The notes: generated by a model from the sequence alone, not told the origin. Shown: positions 43,495 through 57,876, counted from the first letter of the stretch. The stretch: 64,000 nt of DNA from Stratiolaelaps scimitus (GCA_019614645.1 JABWDB010000007.1:10615501-10679500), one strand, 5' to 3'. Numbers and translations are program-made.

Positions 43495-45933
43495 ATCCCT
43501 GCTGTCCCATAGCCCCCGTCGTTTTGAGCTTTACCCAAGCTATTTACTTCGGCTTGTCCTATGAAAATGTCCCTCTCGAACAAGCGAAATTATGAAAACG
43601 AACTAGCTTTTTTGGTCCCTTCATATAGATAGTTCAGGTGTCGTTCGGTGTCGAACGTCCCGTGCTTCGAACGTGCTGGACGTTCAATAGAATTCATTTG
43701 CAAAAGCAACTTTTTCTTGTTAGAAAAGTATTGACTTGTTCCCTATACGTTCATCCATCTCCATCTTCCCTTATCTTTTCCAAGTGTACTGATTTATACT
43801 TCCAGTGACATGAGACGTGCAGCGTCAGTCTGCCAACAGACGCGATCCCTTTCGACTTAAGTGGATACCCGACGAGCTGGCGAATCTTGCCAAACGATTA
43901 CCATTCTACAATATTAGTGAACCTCTCGTGCACTAGAGATATTCGTCACTTGCTCCTCAACCCCCCATCCCCCCCCCCTCTCTCTCTTGCATTTTCAGTT
44001 CGTTCCTGTTGTTGCTGCCATCGGACGATTTCGTCGTTTGATGGATGGATGTCCGTTGTCTTGTTTTTTTGATGCCGTTCTGTGCGCTAGCTGCGGCACC
44101 TGTCGCTCCGGCTGCTCCCCGATTCTCTACCTGTCTTAGCAATACACGACAATGTGTGACCACTAAGCTTCGTATGCGTATCGCAACTGGAGCGCCCAGA
44201 GCGTAGTGCATTGTTTTACGGGGTGGTGACTATCAAAAAAATGCTAGTCATCTTCCAATGGCTTTGATCAATGCTCGATCCGTGTGCTGTCCCGCTTCCG
44301 GCACCATGATGCATGTCCACATGTTCGGCGGCACATGACAGAGCAACGAGCAAAAACTATACAAGTCCAACAGAAGAGGCCACAATTGATATCGGGCGAA
44401 GCTGATGTACAAGTCGAAGAACGAGTGACATTGATATGCAGCACACACTGTATCGCTCATTAAATGGCAAATACGGGAGTCGCGTAGACTCCTGACGGAG
44501 AGCGTGGTGGCAGACGAATGGTGAATGTTTGTTAGCGACAATCATCAATTGTGCACCCTGGTGAATGTATTACAGTTTAGTCGATGTGCTGCGCACTTGG
44601 CGCGAGCATAAATAAGAAGAGTAATCATCAGTTGGGCTTTACCTTTACATGCAATGTAAAAATAGACGTTGTTGCCATTTATGCTTGTTCTGAGATCTTA
44701 AAGGTAATAACGATCAGGGAACGTATTTATCGTTCGCATCTCGTCGCATAATTTACGATAATGACCACAATTGAATGAATGGTATAACTTAATGACAACG
44801 ATAATGGAGCAGCCTCATGCTTCCATTAGTCACCCCCAATTTGATTCGTTGTTTCTCCCGTATCCACTTCGCCTCGCCTTTATTACGGATTGAAACATTA
44901 AGTTGTCAAATCGCAAGAAATCCACATGACAAACGTGGTCACTTCTAGCGGGCTGCGTTATTTTGGCGTTCAGATCCGAGCGCTACCTCGTAGGATTAAT
45001 TTTCACAACGTTCAGGCATCACTATTTTGTTTTGTGGGCTTCGCAAGTGTCTCGGAACAAAAATCTTAAGGTCTCGTTGAACAGAGATGCATACATTGCG
45101 ACAGAAATTTTAGCAGAAAATGCGAAAATACTGATACTTGGCTAGGGGCACAGATTCCGGCTGCATGAGCGTGCAATAAACATCGTACCTTAGACTCTCG
45201 TTTTCGGCTGGCCTTGAGCCGTTCTCGGTGCTATCCGTCTGGTGATATTCGTTCGAGAAATGTCAGAAGGAAAATTCACACCTTCCTGAGGCCACCGTGG
45301 GATGTAGCCAACTATCGCCGTCATGGTTTCTGGACTCAAGCACGCGACAAGGTTGTCAAACGAAGCGGCAATGCGTTACAATTGTGATCAATTACCATCG
45401 CAAGCTGCTGTCGAATACAACACGTGCGTTTCTTGCTCGCCGTCTCCGGAGAAAAATTTCGAATTCTACCTAGTGTCTTAAGTGTTTTCTATGTGTTAGT
45501 ATTAAATGACGGAATGACTTTGATTACCTCATTTGCATTTACCTGCCTGAACGAAGGTATATCTCAATTGTTTTTTTTTACAGGCCCGCTATGCGAACAT
45601 CCTACCAACCAGCATACGACAGGAGATACATACTGTGTTTTATCAATGACACCTTTCACATTTCTGTATACAGACTAGCGTTTTTGTTTAGGATAAATGC
45701 TCGCATAATCGAATTGACTCTACTGTTCACGTTCGCTATGATCGCCGAGATATGAAATATGCATTATACCTCAGACGTGTTACTGTTAGAACCTCTAGGT
45801 TTTTGACAGATGTGGTCAGATGTTAGCAGGGTTTCCTCCGATAACGAAATGTAATGCCCCGCAGTTGTGTATGGACTGTCTTAAGTTCAGACTACGAGAT
45901 CGTTAAATAGCCGGTATCGAATGATTTTTGCAG

Positions 45934-46149
45934 ATCACGTTGTCTGCCCTCTCAGTCAACTATTTGATTTTTCACAGCGGGCAGCTTCGAACGAAGTGGG
46001 AAATTCTGAGAGATGACGCCCAAGCCAATATAGCACCGTTCGTCTGTTTGAGTTCCCAGGCCAACTATTTCTATTCTGCCTTCCAAAATCCATGGCGCTT
46101 GAAGCTACACATGTATGGAACATCCGGAGATGGTCGTCCTCTTCTCAGC
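45934..46149 (+). CDS. Possible internal exon, unassigned
   Basis: An open frame of 72 codons is bounded by an acceptor-like TTTTTGCAG (ending 45932-45933) and a donor-like CAGC-GTAAAG (46150). It reads protein-like, for example NYLIFHSGQLRTKWEILRDD, followed by an aromatic-rich stretch and TSGDGRPLLS. No family recognised and no partner exon found, so this remains a weak candidate. Confidence 0.2.
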
Positions 46150-49100
46150 GTAAAGGTTTTTGCTCGCTTCTCTCTCTCTCGCTCTCTCCTACTATATCGA
46201 CGTAATCGAATTCTGAACTCAGATGTCCGGTTCAATAAAGTCGTTTCTCAGCTGGAACTACAATGGTGAATCGATTTCAACGCGAACTCGAGTTGAATGC
46301 AACCCTCAACGTTACGTCAACCTGTCGCAGCTATCCATGGAAACGATTACACTGGTTAACGTACCATTTCTATCTTGGCATCGCATTACTCTAATGGAGC
46401 CGAGCGACAAGCATCTTTATCTTTTTTGGCAGCAGCAGCAGCAGCGGATCTGAATAGAAGCAGAAAGCTGTGCAGGGCCTGCACGCGTTTGCCTGCTTGG
46501 CCGAGTGGACGGCTCGCTTGGCAGGCACACACTTCTCAATGTGTCCGTGTGTTTGGAAGGGCAGCACGCACGGTCGGACTAATAGCGGATGCGCCATGAA
46601 GGATCGCTAAAAGATGACAGAAACGAATCAGCAGCGAACACTACCGAAATTAGCCTGAACCATCATCACCGCATGCTGCATCGGCAGTTCCAGCAACGGC
46701 AGGCGAATCAGAGCCGCGTCATGGGCTACTGCAGAGTCGAGTGTTCAGCAAAGCAACAAGCAATAAAGACGCATCAATCCAACGCGATACGCACACGATA
46801 CTCTTAACAACAGCAGCAGCAGAAGTAGTAAATGGCCACTAGCACCAACTAGCGCCTCCGGTGTCCGTCCATACTAGACGTATAATCGTTGTTGCGTTCA
46901 AAGAAGGTGCCGGCCAGATCACGGTGGACAGACAACATGAGCCCGCCACGAGATGGAGCACCTTGACAACGGGACTGCTGCCGTCTCGGAAGACAAAACA
47001 ACCGAACTATCAGTGTCACGAAGCAGTGACGTTGTGGCCTGTTCCCAAAAATAAAAATGAGATTGTGTTGAAGGTGGTGCATAGGCCGCACGTGTCCGTG
47101 TTTGCCGGGCCACTGTCCCATAACGCGTCGAGGTAACGTTTGCAAAGCAAAAGTTTTGCAAAGTTGGCGCGAGCGACATACACGTATGCATTTGTGTCTG
47201 CTGGTGGATTACTGTGTTTTTTCTAAGAAGGAACGGGTTGTTTCTGATCGGGCTGCCCCTTAATCAAGTTACTGTTGTGTTACATAACGTAGGTTGAAAA
47301 TAGATGTTAGTTTTAATCAGGCTACAACTATTTTAATAGCAATTTGTAGATGTCGAGAGGTCGCGTCGTGTACGCCGACTTATTCTTGTAAATGTGCCGC
47401 TACTGATCTCCTGCCATAGGAGTTGCATGGAGTTGATTGTCAGGTACAAGTACGTAAAGTTATACTTAATTAAGGGACGGCTGAGAATATTTCAACGACG
47501 AGTAGGCAGAGGCGGCTCTGTCTATTGGAGACGTTGAAGGGAAGCCGAGTCTCTAAACTAACATATTCTAGTTTCTGATAAATCGAGAGCAAGCTGTGGC
47601 CCATACGACCGGTTCGGCTTGATGAGAAACCACCGTTTCAAGTTATGCATCATTATCAACGTAGTTTTACCTTTAGGTAAATAAGGCTAAGTAATCATCA
47701 TAATAGAACTATTTTTAGATAAACAATTTGGCCTGCGTGTTTGATTTTAAATGGCTATTCAGATATCGACCACATTCACTAAAATGAAGCCAGCATCAAT
47801 TCATTCATTTCATACTGACTCTTAGACACATTGAAAAAGGACTTAATAAAATGAGCCAACATTTATCAATCACGCCCGCATCTCCAGAATTCCCGAAATT
47901 CGTTGCTTGCTTTTGCTAATTAGCATACGCATACTACGAGGCTCGACATGAACGGCTGTGTGTTCGACATGTATACAGTACGAATACAACGCAGCCTCTC
48001 TTCGAGCTCAACCCAACATTCGACTGATTTTGGCTTGTTTTTGACACCATATACGAAACCACGCAGTGTATCGAAACTGTAGGGGGCGTCCAATCGTTTC
48101 CCGCTAGTCAATAATTCTCCTGGCCAACGATAACAGCAAGGCACCTTCCTCTGGCAGCCATAGCGCTCCACTTCGACGCGGAGAACGATGGGTGCGCACA
48201 GGGCGTAGCGATGCTTTATGTATGCGTATGGTAGTGTTGGCAGTGCTCACATCTCCAAAGACGCTTCTGAAGACAGAATGACGAGAGATGCAGAAAATTC
48301 GAGACCCGAGATATCACCAAATAGCAAAGCTGTGGTGGGAGAGAGCCCAAGAAGATTGTGATTGAGAGCGAGATGGATTGGGAAGAAGCCGTATGCCGCG
48401 TTGAGCCCTTTTACAACCTCGTGTTTGATAGTGTAGCTTGACTGAATAATCCACGTTCATTCCAACGTCATTATTATTATTCAATGGGCAATTCCTTTAC
48501 AAACTCATGAATACGTAAAAACAGAGAGGCGAAACCGCCATTCACACACAAACCTCTTGAGCTGGCTCTCTCTCTCTGCACCCCCAAGGTGTATAGCGGT
48601 TTACAGGATAATGGATTGCACCGCGAATAAATCATTTCTAACAACATATATGTGTCTATATATGCGAAAAAGGTTCCGGAGGATGGACCACCTCATCTTT
48701 CCCTGCGGTTTTTGAGGAACAATGATCTTTTTATTTAAATCGCATTCGCGTGAGACCCCTTCAAATGCGGCATTAGCTGTGGCGATTGATGGCACCATGA
48801 GACAAAACACATGGTACATCGCTCGACCACAGCAATGAAGGAATGCACGCGTACACATGAACGGCGCTTTGGGTCACTGTTCTCCAAGCGGCAACAGTGT
48901 ATGCACCCAGTGCAGCGAACGTGTCCAGCGTAGCACCAATTTGTAGCGTCCGGATGTTAGTACGATAACGGAGACTTCCCTCGCGATGCATAATGTAACC
49001 AGGGACACGACCGGGAGTTCACCCATCAAAACTGATGAGTCCCTCGACGAGGCCGGGCGGATGCTGGCGTCGAAGGGGTTTCGATATGTAGGTAACGCGT

Positions 49101-51743
49101 AACAACTGGTTCGAGTATAGTCGATTTTGTGCAACGTACTGATCTGCTACCGTGGTGTTTGTTACTGTGTAACGCAGTGACTGCAGTCAACAGACGCATG
49201 CCGCGTCGCTTTCTGCCAGCCCGCGACAAACTTCGTGTAATGTAGAGGGCAGCGCGTTGCCGAAGTTCGTCGACGTGAAAGCAATGAATGTGTCAACAGG
49301 TCACAATGACCCTGCTATATAACGTCTTCCGTTGTCGATAACGCGTTAGGTGCCACACTGTTTCGATCTGTGAGATGACACTGATCCCTTAACCAACAGT
49401 AGATAAGGAGAGGTGGCACACCAGCACAGGTAGCACATGTTTGATTCTGCAAATGATTTCATCGTACAAAGCCCTTTTGACAAATAGCCACGCCACCGGA
49501 GCAGATACGGAGCAGATCCGTTAGCGGATTTGTTCTCTAAACAAACAAAAAAAAATTACTACATTGTGTTAAGATAACTAACGTCATTCTGTATTTAATG
49601 AGAGTGTATGAATAGTGTTGCAAGGATGTCTCGGACACAAGTGGATGGCACGCGTGCGTAAGTGAAATCAGTCCGCTTCTAGAGGCCAGGCTTGCCAGAA
49701 TTTCATAACCGTATCCTCTCAAAATGTGCTGATTTAATGCTTTCACGGATAAGTGCTATGCAATAGTGAGCATAACCCGAGCCAAGAAAGGTCATAATAG
49801 CAGAGCGTACCTGACTCCCAGTGAGTATTGAGGTCGTAGCGAGTATAAAAATTGTCGCTCGCCACGTTCTGGTCGGTCCTTGCTGACGAAATAGCAAGCT
49901 GACGTCGCATCAAAATAGGTCGTTTATAAATATGATAGAATAACTTGGAAAGTTCAACCGCTGCATGCGGTGCCGATTCGTTATCGTCCGACTTGCGTAG
50001 TGCGCTAAGACGTGGATGTGTAGGATATGTAGCCAGAAGTGCTGTTTCAGGATGTCTCGACGACAAGAGCCTTCGAACCTTTTGGCTATAAAGCAGTGTC
50101 CATCTGACAGATCGCTGCCAGATAATAAAGACCTCCTTTGCTTCGGCGGCCTCAGGGGAGACGGGACGGTCAGGTTATACTACATTACCGCTGTGCGTCC
50201 TGCAGTGCAATAAATTCGATCGAAAGGTCCAACCCGTTGTATCGTTGCGACCGCTTGCTGATTTATAGAGCCCAGGTTGACACGGAGCCGTAACGGTGGC
50301 GTTGTAAGATTGTAAGTGGACTGGACATCGTCCTTCCGCTGATCGACCGGCTTGCTTAGATCGATCGATACTCAAGGGTACAGTGTAGATTTCGTCGAGC
50401 TTTCAACATACACGCACGTGGTTACAGCTAACTTACAATATTAAGTTAGTTACAGGTAGTCTGTGACGAATCTCTCGATCAGTGTCTCCACGAGTGGAGT
50501 TATACATGAATGCTCCGTATTAGCCGTGCTTCCAGAGTGCTATCCTGATTCAGTTCAATTCATGTACGCCTCTTTTAACCAAAAGGGCCTACTATAATAT
50601 TTCCAAAATTAGATATCCTATGTAATCACCGTCACCATTTGAACGTCATTAATAACAATAGTGTATGACAATCCCGCTTTTTCTGTTGGATGATACCTGC
50701 GCCTTAGCCTGTGATATGGTATTAATAGGTATAGTGAGGTTACCACACCTCACATTGTCTAATGTTCCTCTCGCGTCTGGACGTCACCTGAACCAATGAG
50801 ATGCTGATCACTGAGATGATGGCAGATTTTTCAAATCCAATCACATAACTGACCCGTCGTTATGCTCACAAAGATGTCCACCAATGGTACGAGAAAAACG
50901 ACGATGATATTTATCCGCCTCTAACAATTAAGGTCAGCACCAAAGAATACCTTCTAAACTATGTGCCATACCCATAAAATATAGGCCAGCAATTAGCATG
51001 GTTAGTTTCGTTCTATTAATAATCATATTTAGCCAACGAGTACCTTGTGCGTTTGCATACGATAGTATGCACAAGTCTCCCGAGCCTTGTTGGCTAGCAG
51101 GCGATTACCATCTCGATTATCTATGATCTATGTATCATTATTGATATGTAGCATACAATCACGAACTGCTTCAGTGAACGATTCTTCACCTGTTTGACTA
51201 TTCGCATCCCCCATTTGTTCTACGTGCACGTGACCGTGCCCCGATCTCCAAAGAACAGCACATTAGCAAGTGCTAATGTTTGAACGACTATCTTCACCCT
51301 ACCTTATCGTTTACCGCACCTCGATGAATGCACGAGATCGCCAGATAGGCGCCGCTCGCGTCGGACAACCCCTCGTCAACCTGTCTGACGTCTAACGGTG
51401 ACGTACGTCATCCTGATCGTTTATCATCATCATCACCATCAAACCGTATTTATGATCATCACCAGGATAGATCAAGGCTGGAGGAACGGATCACCCCAGT
51501 AGTTGCTAGTCGTCATCGTCGTTCCCTTCTCTGCTCTTCTCAGTTTCTTGCTCCCTGTACGCGAAGGTTCACCCTATAGCAAAGTGTGTGCATTTGCTAC
51601 AAAGTGAAACCTCTCTTCAAATCTTCCCTGTTGCTGTTCAGCTTTTACTACCGTGTTCCGTTGTGTTTGTATCGCCTACGGCCAAAGCGAGCCAGAGTCA
51701 ATCACTTGTAGCCGACGTAATACTTTCTGTTATTGTCACAGGG
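46150..51743. other. Region without recognised genes
   Basis: About 5.6 kb. The 46.4-47.15 kb part is richer in GC and has a (GCA)n tract near 46430-46445; open frames on both strands there lack motifs. A 9-bp inverted repeat (ACATTAGCA / TGCTAATGT) lies at 51260-51279. Confidence 0.4.
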
Positions 51744-51771
51744 GTTGTTGGTGTTGTTGTTGTTGTTGTTG
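51744..51771 (+). repeat. (GTT)n trinucleotide repeat
   Basis: GTT units with one GGT interruption; would encode poly-Val or poly-Cys in translated frames. Confidence 0.9.
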
Positions 51772-51916
51772 TCTGTCGCCGTAGTGGTGGCTGTAGTAAG
51801 GAGCCCGAAATAAAACTAGCCACGATTTTGCGATTCTCCTATTGACCTCCGCATGTGTACGCCTCGTACATACATCCGTTCATAACGACGTGTACCTATG
51901 TCTCCCTCGCTCACTG

Positions 51917-51917
<1 letters not shown>

Positions 51918-51949
<32 letters not shown>
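51918..51949 (+). repeat. (TC)n microsatellite
   Basis: About 16 uninterrupted TC units. Confidence 0.95.
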
Positions 51950-51955
<6 letters not shown>

Positions 51956-52550
51956 CGGTGTATGTCTCATCGCGTGACAGCGGCCCCTGGTGCACATATA
52001 AACATCCTGGGCGACTGGCACAGCTTTCGACGCGTCATCAAGTTCTCACCCCCTAAAGGCCTGCCACGCAAGCGACGTCGGGGCAACCGCTGTCTCGGGA
52101 TAGTAAACAGTGCCGTGTGTAGTAGTAGTAATAGCAATCGTGGTTATAGTAAGCCACCCTGTACAGCATCTCCTGTCCATTCTACTGGCGGGTCTTGCTC
52201 ACGTTCATACTGTCGACGCTTTGAGACCTCTGAGTAGACGACTATGAACGAGATGACCTGATGATCGTGAATCGAGAACGAGTTTCGCCCATCGGCCTCC
52301 GGCACACAGTACATCATCGTATCGTATGGTGTATCTATCATGTCCTGTATCCATCGTGGCGATTTCGTGACGGGCTCGTATGTACAAATATAATCCACAT
52401 ACCCGCGTACAAGTATGACCATCGAGCGTCCCCATAGGTCGTAGAACGGCAACAGAAAGTTGTCGCATCGTGATTGTGAGCACAACACACACACAAACAA
52501 GCCACGAGCGAACTAAAAGCTAAACAACCACATAAAGCCCAGATGGGGCA

Positions 52551-52610
52551 CAACAACGGCGATCAGGGCGGCGGCGACGACGGCAGCGACGACGGCAGCA
52601 ACAACAACAA
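52551..52610 (+). repeat. Mixed GGC/GAC/AAC trinucleotide tract
   Basis: In-phase triplets GGC, GAC, AGC and AAC give a Gly-Asp-Ser-Asn run in one frame, a degenerate opa-like repeat. Confidence 0.8.
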
Positions 52611-53160
52611 CCCAATCACGTTGGAGCAAATCGTGCTCAATGAGTTTATCGGTAGACACTTCACCGCAGCTTGTCGACGGTGTCGCCTTCACTTCAGTGA
52701 GCAACAGGGGAGCGAAAGGGGCGCTCGTTGTTGTGGGAATATGATCGACTCTCGATTTCGTTCGACGCTGCGAACAACACGAATTCAGGACCTGTGTATC
52801 CCGATACGACACAGTTGATCGTCGACGAATGGGTCCCCGGCTGATCTCCCGCCGGCTCTGTTTACGCTTTAGCGGGAGAGGTTATCCATTCGATGGATTT
52901 CTGACGTAATCTCGCCCAATCTACATATCTGACCGTAAGTGAACGCTTGAGAAATATGTGCGCCCTTGATATCGAAGGTCATCGAAGCCAGCACCATTCA
53001 ACAACAGCGAGAGCGCAGCGTAAAGGCGTAGACCGGGGTGCGGCGAAGGGGAGGATCACTAGACCAAGGGTTCCAATGTGTGTTTCTGTCTTTCTTTGCA
53101 CTGTTGTGATCGATTGACTATCAATCACATAGATCGTCTTCATTATCATCATCACCACCA

Positions 53161-53188
53161 TGGTCGTCGTCGTCGTTGTCGTCGTCTT
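53161..53188 (+). repeat. (GTC)n trinucleotide repeat
   Basis: GTC units with one GTT variant. Confidence 0.9.
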
Positions 53189-53263
53189 GTTTGTTTCGTG
53201 TGATCAATGTGATTCTTAGCTCTGGCCAAATATACCTTGTTTGCAGATGTTTTCTGACCGTGC

Positions 53264-53286
53264 TGCTGTTTCTGCTGCTGCTGCTA
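53264..53286 (+). repeat. (CTG)n trinucleotide repeat
   Basis: CTG units with a TTT interruption. Confidence 0.85.
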
Positions 53287-55860
53287 CCGCCGTTGCCGAA
53301 GTGAACCGCCAACCAGCTGGTTCGCTCTCCGTTGACTGACTACATGATCGAATCTGCGTATACCCCTGTGAGGTCACGTGCAGTACAGAGTATATGGACT
53401 CGATTCAGGATCAGCGTTAGGGGCTGTTGGGGAAGGGGCCTCTGACTCAGCAAAACGCTGGAGATCTGCTGTGACCTCGGGACCCTGGTTCAGAAATACT
53501 TGATACTAATCGATAGAAGTGAGATAAGATGGTAATAGTCGCGGTCTTATTGTCTGTTATTCTGTCACGAGTGGCACCGATTTTCTGCTCGTGTGAGCGC
53601 TACTCAGCTGAGGGGCAGTACGGTTTCACATTGAGATTTAAGCAGGTTATATAAATATTCACGGTTAACGGGAATGAAATTAGCTAGCATACTAGCTATA
53701 TATAGTTTAGTGAACTAGCTAGATAGATGATTTATACGATATGTTTATGCTGGCCAGATATATGTAGATGGTTTAATGAACCATTCGAAACACAAGTCAT
53801 GACCCGTCATGGACAGGCCATATTCACAGCATTGATCGCCTGGTCCGAACGATACTTAGTCCTGCATTCGTACGTGCAAGTCGTCCAAACGAATGATAAT
53901 TTGTCTATTGTACAAAATCAGCTTCTCCGCTTAGCACAAGTCGAGCTTAAATAGCAGCAGACGTTGTTCACCCATGCTGTTGTATACGGAAGGCAAATAG
54001 ATCCAATGTCTCTTAATGGTCAGTTCAGGATAGTTAAAGAAAAACATTTGCGAATCAGCGGCCGCCTTGATCTGAGACCGAAAATCTACAAAAGTACGAC
54101 AAGATCAATTGTAGGATAGGAACCCATAGAATGGCACTCTACGACGTCACTTGGGCCTCCGTCCATCGTCTCTGAACAATAATAACGTTATCACAATTTT
54201 GTTGCTCGTCACTAATTAACCTCAAACGAGGATAAAGTTTGTCGGCAAAGTTCCACCATTTGCTTCGATACAATTCAAGAGGGGCAAACTTTACTTTTTG
54301 GTTCATTTGCTAAAGATTCATATCGAGGTCATATTGGTCTGCCATTTAGTGTGGCGTATTCTATCTGCTTCTATATCTGTTACTGCCTCTGAGATCGCTA
54401 TCGTTCTATTATACAATACAAGTAAACAACGGTATGTTGTAGGGTGAAATTTGGTAACAAGATACCCGGCCACACTATCATGCGAGGGACCTACTGAAAG
54501 CTAACTGTGGCTTCATCCCGCGGATGCATTAAATAGATACCCCATATACTGCCTCGATACTGGACTAGAGGTCTTTGTATGGAAAAAGTTCAGTTTGCTG
54601 CAAATAACAAAAATTGGTCAAATTACCGCATATAGCGCGATCGACTGTACCTTGTTTCACCTTTGTTCGAAGTAGCCAACCATGAAGGAAAGTGTTTCAT
54701 TTGACTGAAAACGCTAGTATATCTATGCCCCTACAATAAATACGAGCATAATTATATTCTAAATGGTGATGATCCTATGGTGTAACTCATGCCCGAATGC
54801 TAAATACGGCCCACTTCACTCACACATATTTAAAAAACGCTCTTAGAATGGGTCCGTTTTTTTGCATTTCGTCAATTTTGAAACAAAGCAATGCCCTATT
54901 TTTTGAGCTTGATTGACAAAGAAAACGGCTCTTATAATTATTATTATTATTTTTTTACTATTATTGATTGCATCTAAAACTCACGACGCTCTCTCATGGT
55001 GACGCGATCGATCGATGTCTATACACAATCTAGACTTTGGTAAGTTCCCAAATTCTCTCTGTAAGCAATGAGTATTCGATTCAGTTCTATTCCGCTACAA
55101 GAACCATCATACTATGCACAGTCAAAAGAGTCTAATCTATCTCATGGCACCAATGCTGTCGGTAAAGAGACAGCGTCTCCGACCCTCCACCGTTTCTGTC
55201 TATAGGTCAATATCTGTGTCAAGCCACATTTCTTCTCTAGTTGAGGACAAATGTCTTAATTGGAATTGTAAATTTCCCCCAATCACCAATTTAGCCCCAC
55301 TGGCAACATTCGAGCGGCATCATGTTTGTCGTCCGCTGAATTCCGCCGGGGGTAGGAATTGTCGCCGGCAGCCTTGTAGCCTTTTTTTTTTCATTGGCTT
55401 CGTTCATCAGCTTGTGCTGTTCAGCATAAAAATCAGTTGGTGATGCATTCACCTTTTCGTTGTTGATTCGTCACGGCCCTTTTCCATTCATCGGTAACCG
55501 ACCTGCTGACTTATCTTCACTTCAGCGACGGATCCAGCGGGGCTGGCCCGTTCGTCTTGGCTAGCTGTCTATATTTGACGAGGTGTGAACTGTATAGCTC
55601 GCTTGGTGGGCCCTGACAAGGTCATGACATTGAGCTAATTTTGATTTGTGCTGCTGCTGCCACTGAGGACTCCACTGCTATGGCCGTGTTGTTGTCGTTG
55701 GCCATCATCGTCCTGGTCGTCGACAGACGATGAATGAAACGGTAGCGTGGGCCTATGCTATAGCAGCTCGTGAACTGGCCGCTCTGGTTGCTCCACGCTG
55801 TTGGTATCCGCACAGACACACATCGGCTGAAGTGACGGCAGAGCAGCAACGACAGTTACT

Positions 55861-55881
55861 ACTACAACAACAACAACAACA
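55861..55881 (+). repeat. (CAA)n trinucleotide repeat
   Basis: Six to seven CAA units following CTACTA. Confidence 0.9.
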
Positions 55882-56091
55882 GCCATTCCGATAGTGGCAA
55901 TAGAGGAGGACAGGCAGCCCCAGGCAGAACGCACGCTACTTATCAGAAGACTAGGTAAATACTACCGAAGACCAACGAAGTGCGTAGATGACTGTCGCGC
56001 GGTCATCGTCGACGATATCGTCGTCGTCGTCGTTATTGTTGTTGCTGTTGTCACAAAGACAAAAGCCCACAGAAGACTGGCCGGACAACGG

Positions 56092-56167
56092 GACCACCAC
56101 CACCATCACCGCCGCCGCCGCTGCCGCCGCCGCCGCTGCCGCCGCCGCCGCTGCCGCCGCCGCTGCC
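56092..56167 (+). repeat. (GCC)n tract with 15-bp higher-order period
   Basis: CAC triplets pass into GCC triplets broken by GCT. The spacing is three, four, four and three GCC between GCT triplets, so a 15-bp unit is superimposed on the 3-bp repeat. It reads poly-Ala in one plus frame and on the minus strand, and His/Arg-rich in another. Confidence 0.9.
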
Positions 56168-56900
56168 AACCACCCCTAACGCCAACCAGATCGGCCACTT
56201 GTGACACTAAATTTATCCGACTGAAAGCAAAAGAAGTCAGCCTGCCCTTGATTTGCTGCCGCAGGCGGCCGCAGCAGCTTAGTAATGTGGATCTCCATTT
56301 AGCCCTATGGCCGGAGAAACATCACGAGGGCTGCTGCGAATACTGTAGTGACGGTAGTTTTTCTTTCTTGCTTGCTTGCCTGTCGAGTCCCGCAGGGATT
56401 GTCCAAGTGTCGTGCGAACATTCGCAAGTCCGCCCCCACCCTGCATCGCACACACCGTTCGGTCAGAGCGAGCCGGCAAAGTGAGTGGAAATCCTATAAC
56501 AGAAACAAATAGTCAAATGCTGCTCGATTCTTCAAAGTTGACATCTTGGGGAGACTTCGCTAATGCGATTTCCATTTGCGGATAACCCCGGAACTATTCT
56601 CCTCTAGCTTTCTGTCGCTGTCGAAAACAACGTCTGAAACAACATAACCTCAGTTATACAGTCAAAGCAATATTCGAAATGTTAAAAATCAATGGATTTG
56701 TACAAGATTTATTATTCCGGAACAGTTCCTTATGACATTATATTATCTGGCTGCCGTTACTGCAGCAGTGTTCCGATGTTGGAAGTTGAACTCAATTCAT
56801 AATATCATATGTCTATGCTCGTAACAGTGAAAATATTATGTTTGGTTAGCTTAAATACCAACAGAATATTACAGATCTGTTTAGTGTTTTTTTATTTTCG

Positions 56901-56942
<42 letters not shown>
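56901..56942. repeat. (TA)n microsatellite
   Basis: About 20 TA units interrupted once by GTA. Confidence 0.95.
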
Positions 56943-57170
56943 ATGTTCATATATAAGTCGGTATTGTTATTCAGTCTACGCCGCGTATCTCCGCCGTCTC
57001 CCCCAGTGGTAGCGGTGATTGTTTGATATCGCAAAATATCTGCGAACAGCCTCGCGGAACATTTGTGTCAACGCATATAGTTTAGTATTAATAATACATG
57101 TGGTATAACTACAGGTAATGGCCCTATATACGATGATATATCTTGATCTCACTATATCTTGCATCTTAAT

Positions 57171-57191
57171 AATATATATATATATATATAT
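57171..57191. repeat. (TA)n microsatellite
   Basis: About ten TA units followed by GTGTGT. Confidence 0.9.
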
Positions 57192-57840
57192 GTGTGTCTG
57201 CAATTGGCCTTGTTTCTTCATAAATCTCAACGCGTTATCCAAAAAATGTCGCCCGTTATCTGTCGAGAACAGTTTTTCTTCCATCCATAAAAACAAAGCG
57301 TTCCCCTTGTGCTCATGATACAATTGTATGACATCACTACCGACTACAATATATTGTATGGCTGTAGCCTACACATATCTGTATTCATCATATAGGCAAC
57401 GTAACACGGCGTAAAATATCTGACACCTGACATAGGTATTCTGTCTGTTAGGCGCCAAAAATGAATCGGAGTCAAAGGCGTCATCTGGTACCATCTGATA
57501 CAAATAAGCTATGTTTACTGTGAGTTGGCGTCATTCTATCACTTCGGATTGCATCGTCCAGTTGGAGTTGAAGGATAATAATAGTACTCAATGGAATACA
57601 TCCCGAATGGACGTGAATGCGTTATCATTGTAAGTGACTATTATATACGATATATTATCCCGCTGCATGTTGACGTTCGCGAGAAACTGTTAAGTCAATG
57701 TGAAATAACGCGACTAAGGGTGTTTAATGTTTAGAGATACATTTAGTGACAAAAAGGGATGATTGCACTGGGATATCTTGGGCTAGTCCTCAACGTCACA
57801 ACGATCAGTCTGAGATTTCGCGCATTTCCGATCAACAAGA

Positions 57841-57876
57841 GCGAGAGCGAGCGAGCGAGAGAGAGAGAGAGAAAGA
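57841..57876 (+). repeat. (GCGA)/(GA)n repeat
   Basis: GCGAGCGAGCGA passing into GA dinucleotides. Confidence 0.9.

Larger units (their letters stand above)
41555..45933. other. Region without recognised genes
   Basis: Non-coding apart from a possible exon-like frame at 43059-43325. It carries the (AAT)n tract at 42446-42475 and an 18-bp tandem duplication at 43459-43494. Confidence 0.4.
51772..55860. other. Region without recognised genes, dense in simple repeats
   Basis: It includes (TC)n at 51918-51949, GAC/GGC/AAC codon-like repeats at 52551-52610, (GTC)n at 53161-53188 and (CTG)n at 53264-53286. Frames through these tracts (Asp/Asn-rich on one strand, Val/Ala-rich on the other) cannot be accepted as genes without splice or homology support. 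A 75-residue frame at 53727-53954 is protein-like but unrecognised. Confidence 0.4.

Noticed and set aside
55951..56169. Minus-strand poly-Ala ORF
   Set aside because: Pure translation of the GCC repeat; no conserved sequence on either side.
55894..56484. 196-residue ORF with His, Arg and Val runs
   Set aside because: Its length comes from crossing GTC, CAC and GCC repeats, which stay open in every frame; there is no motif outside the repeats.
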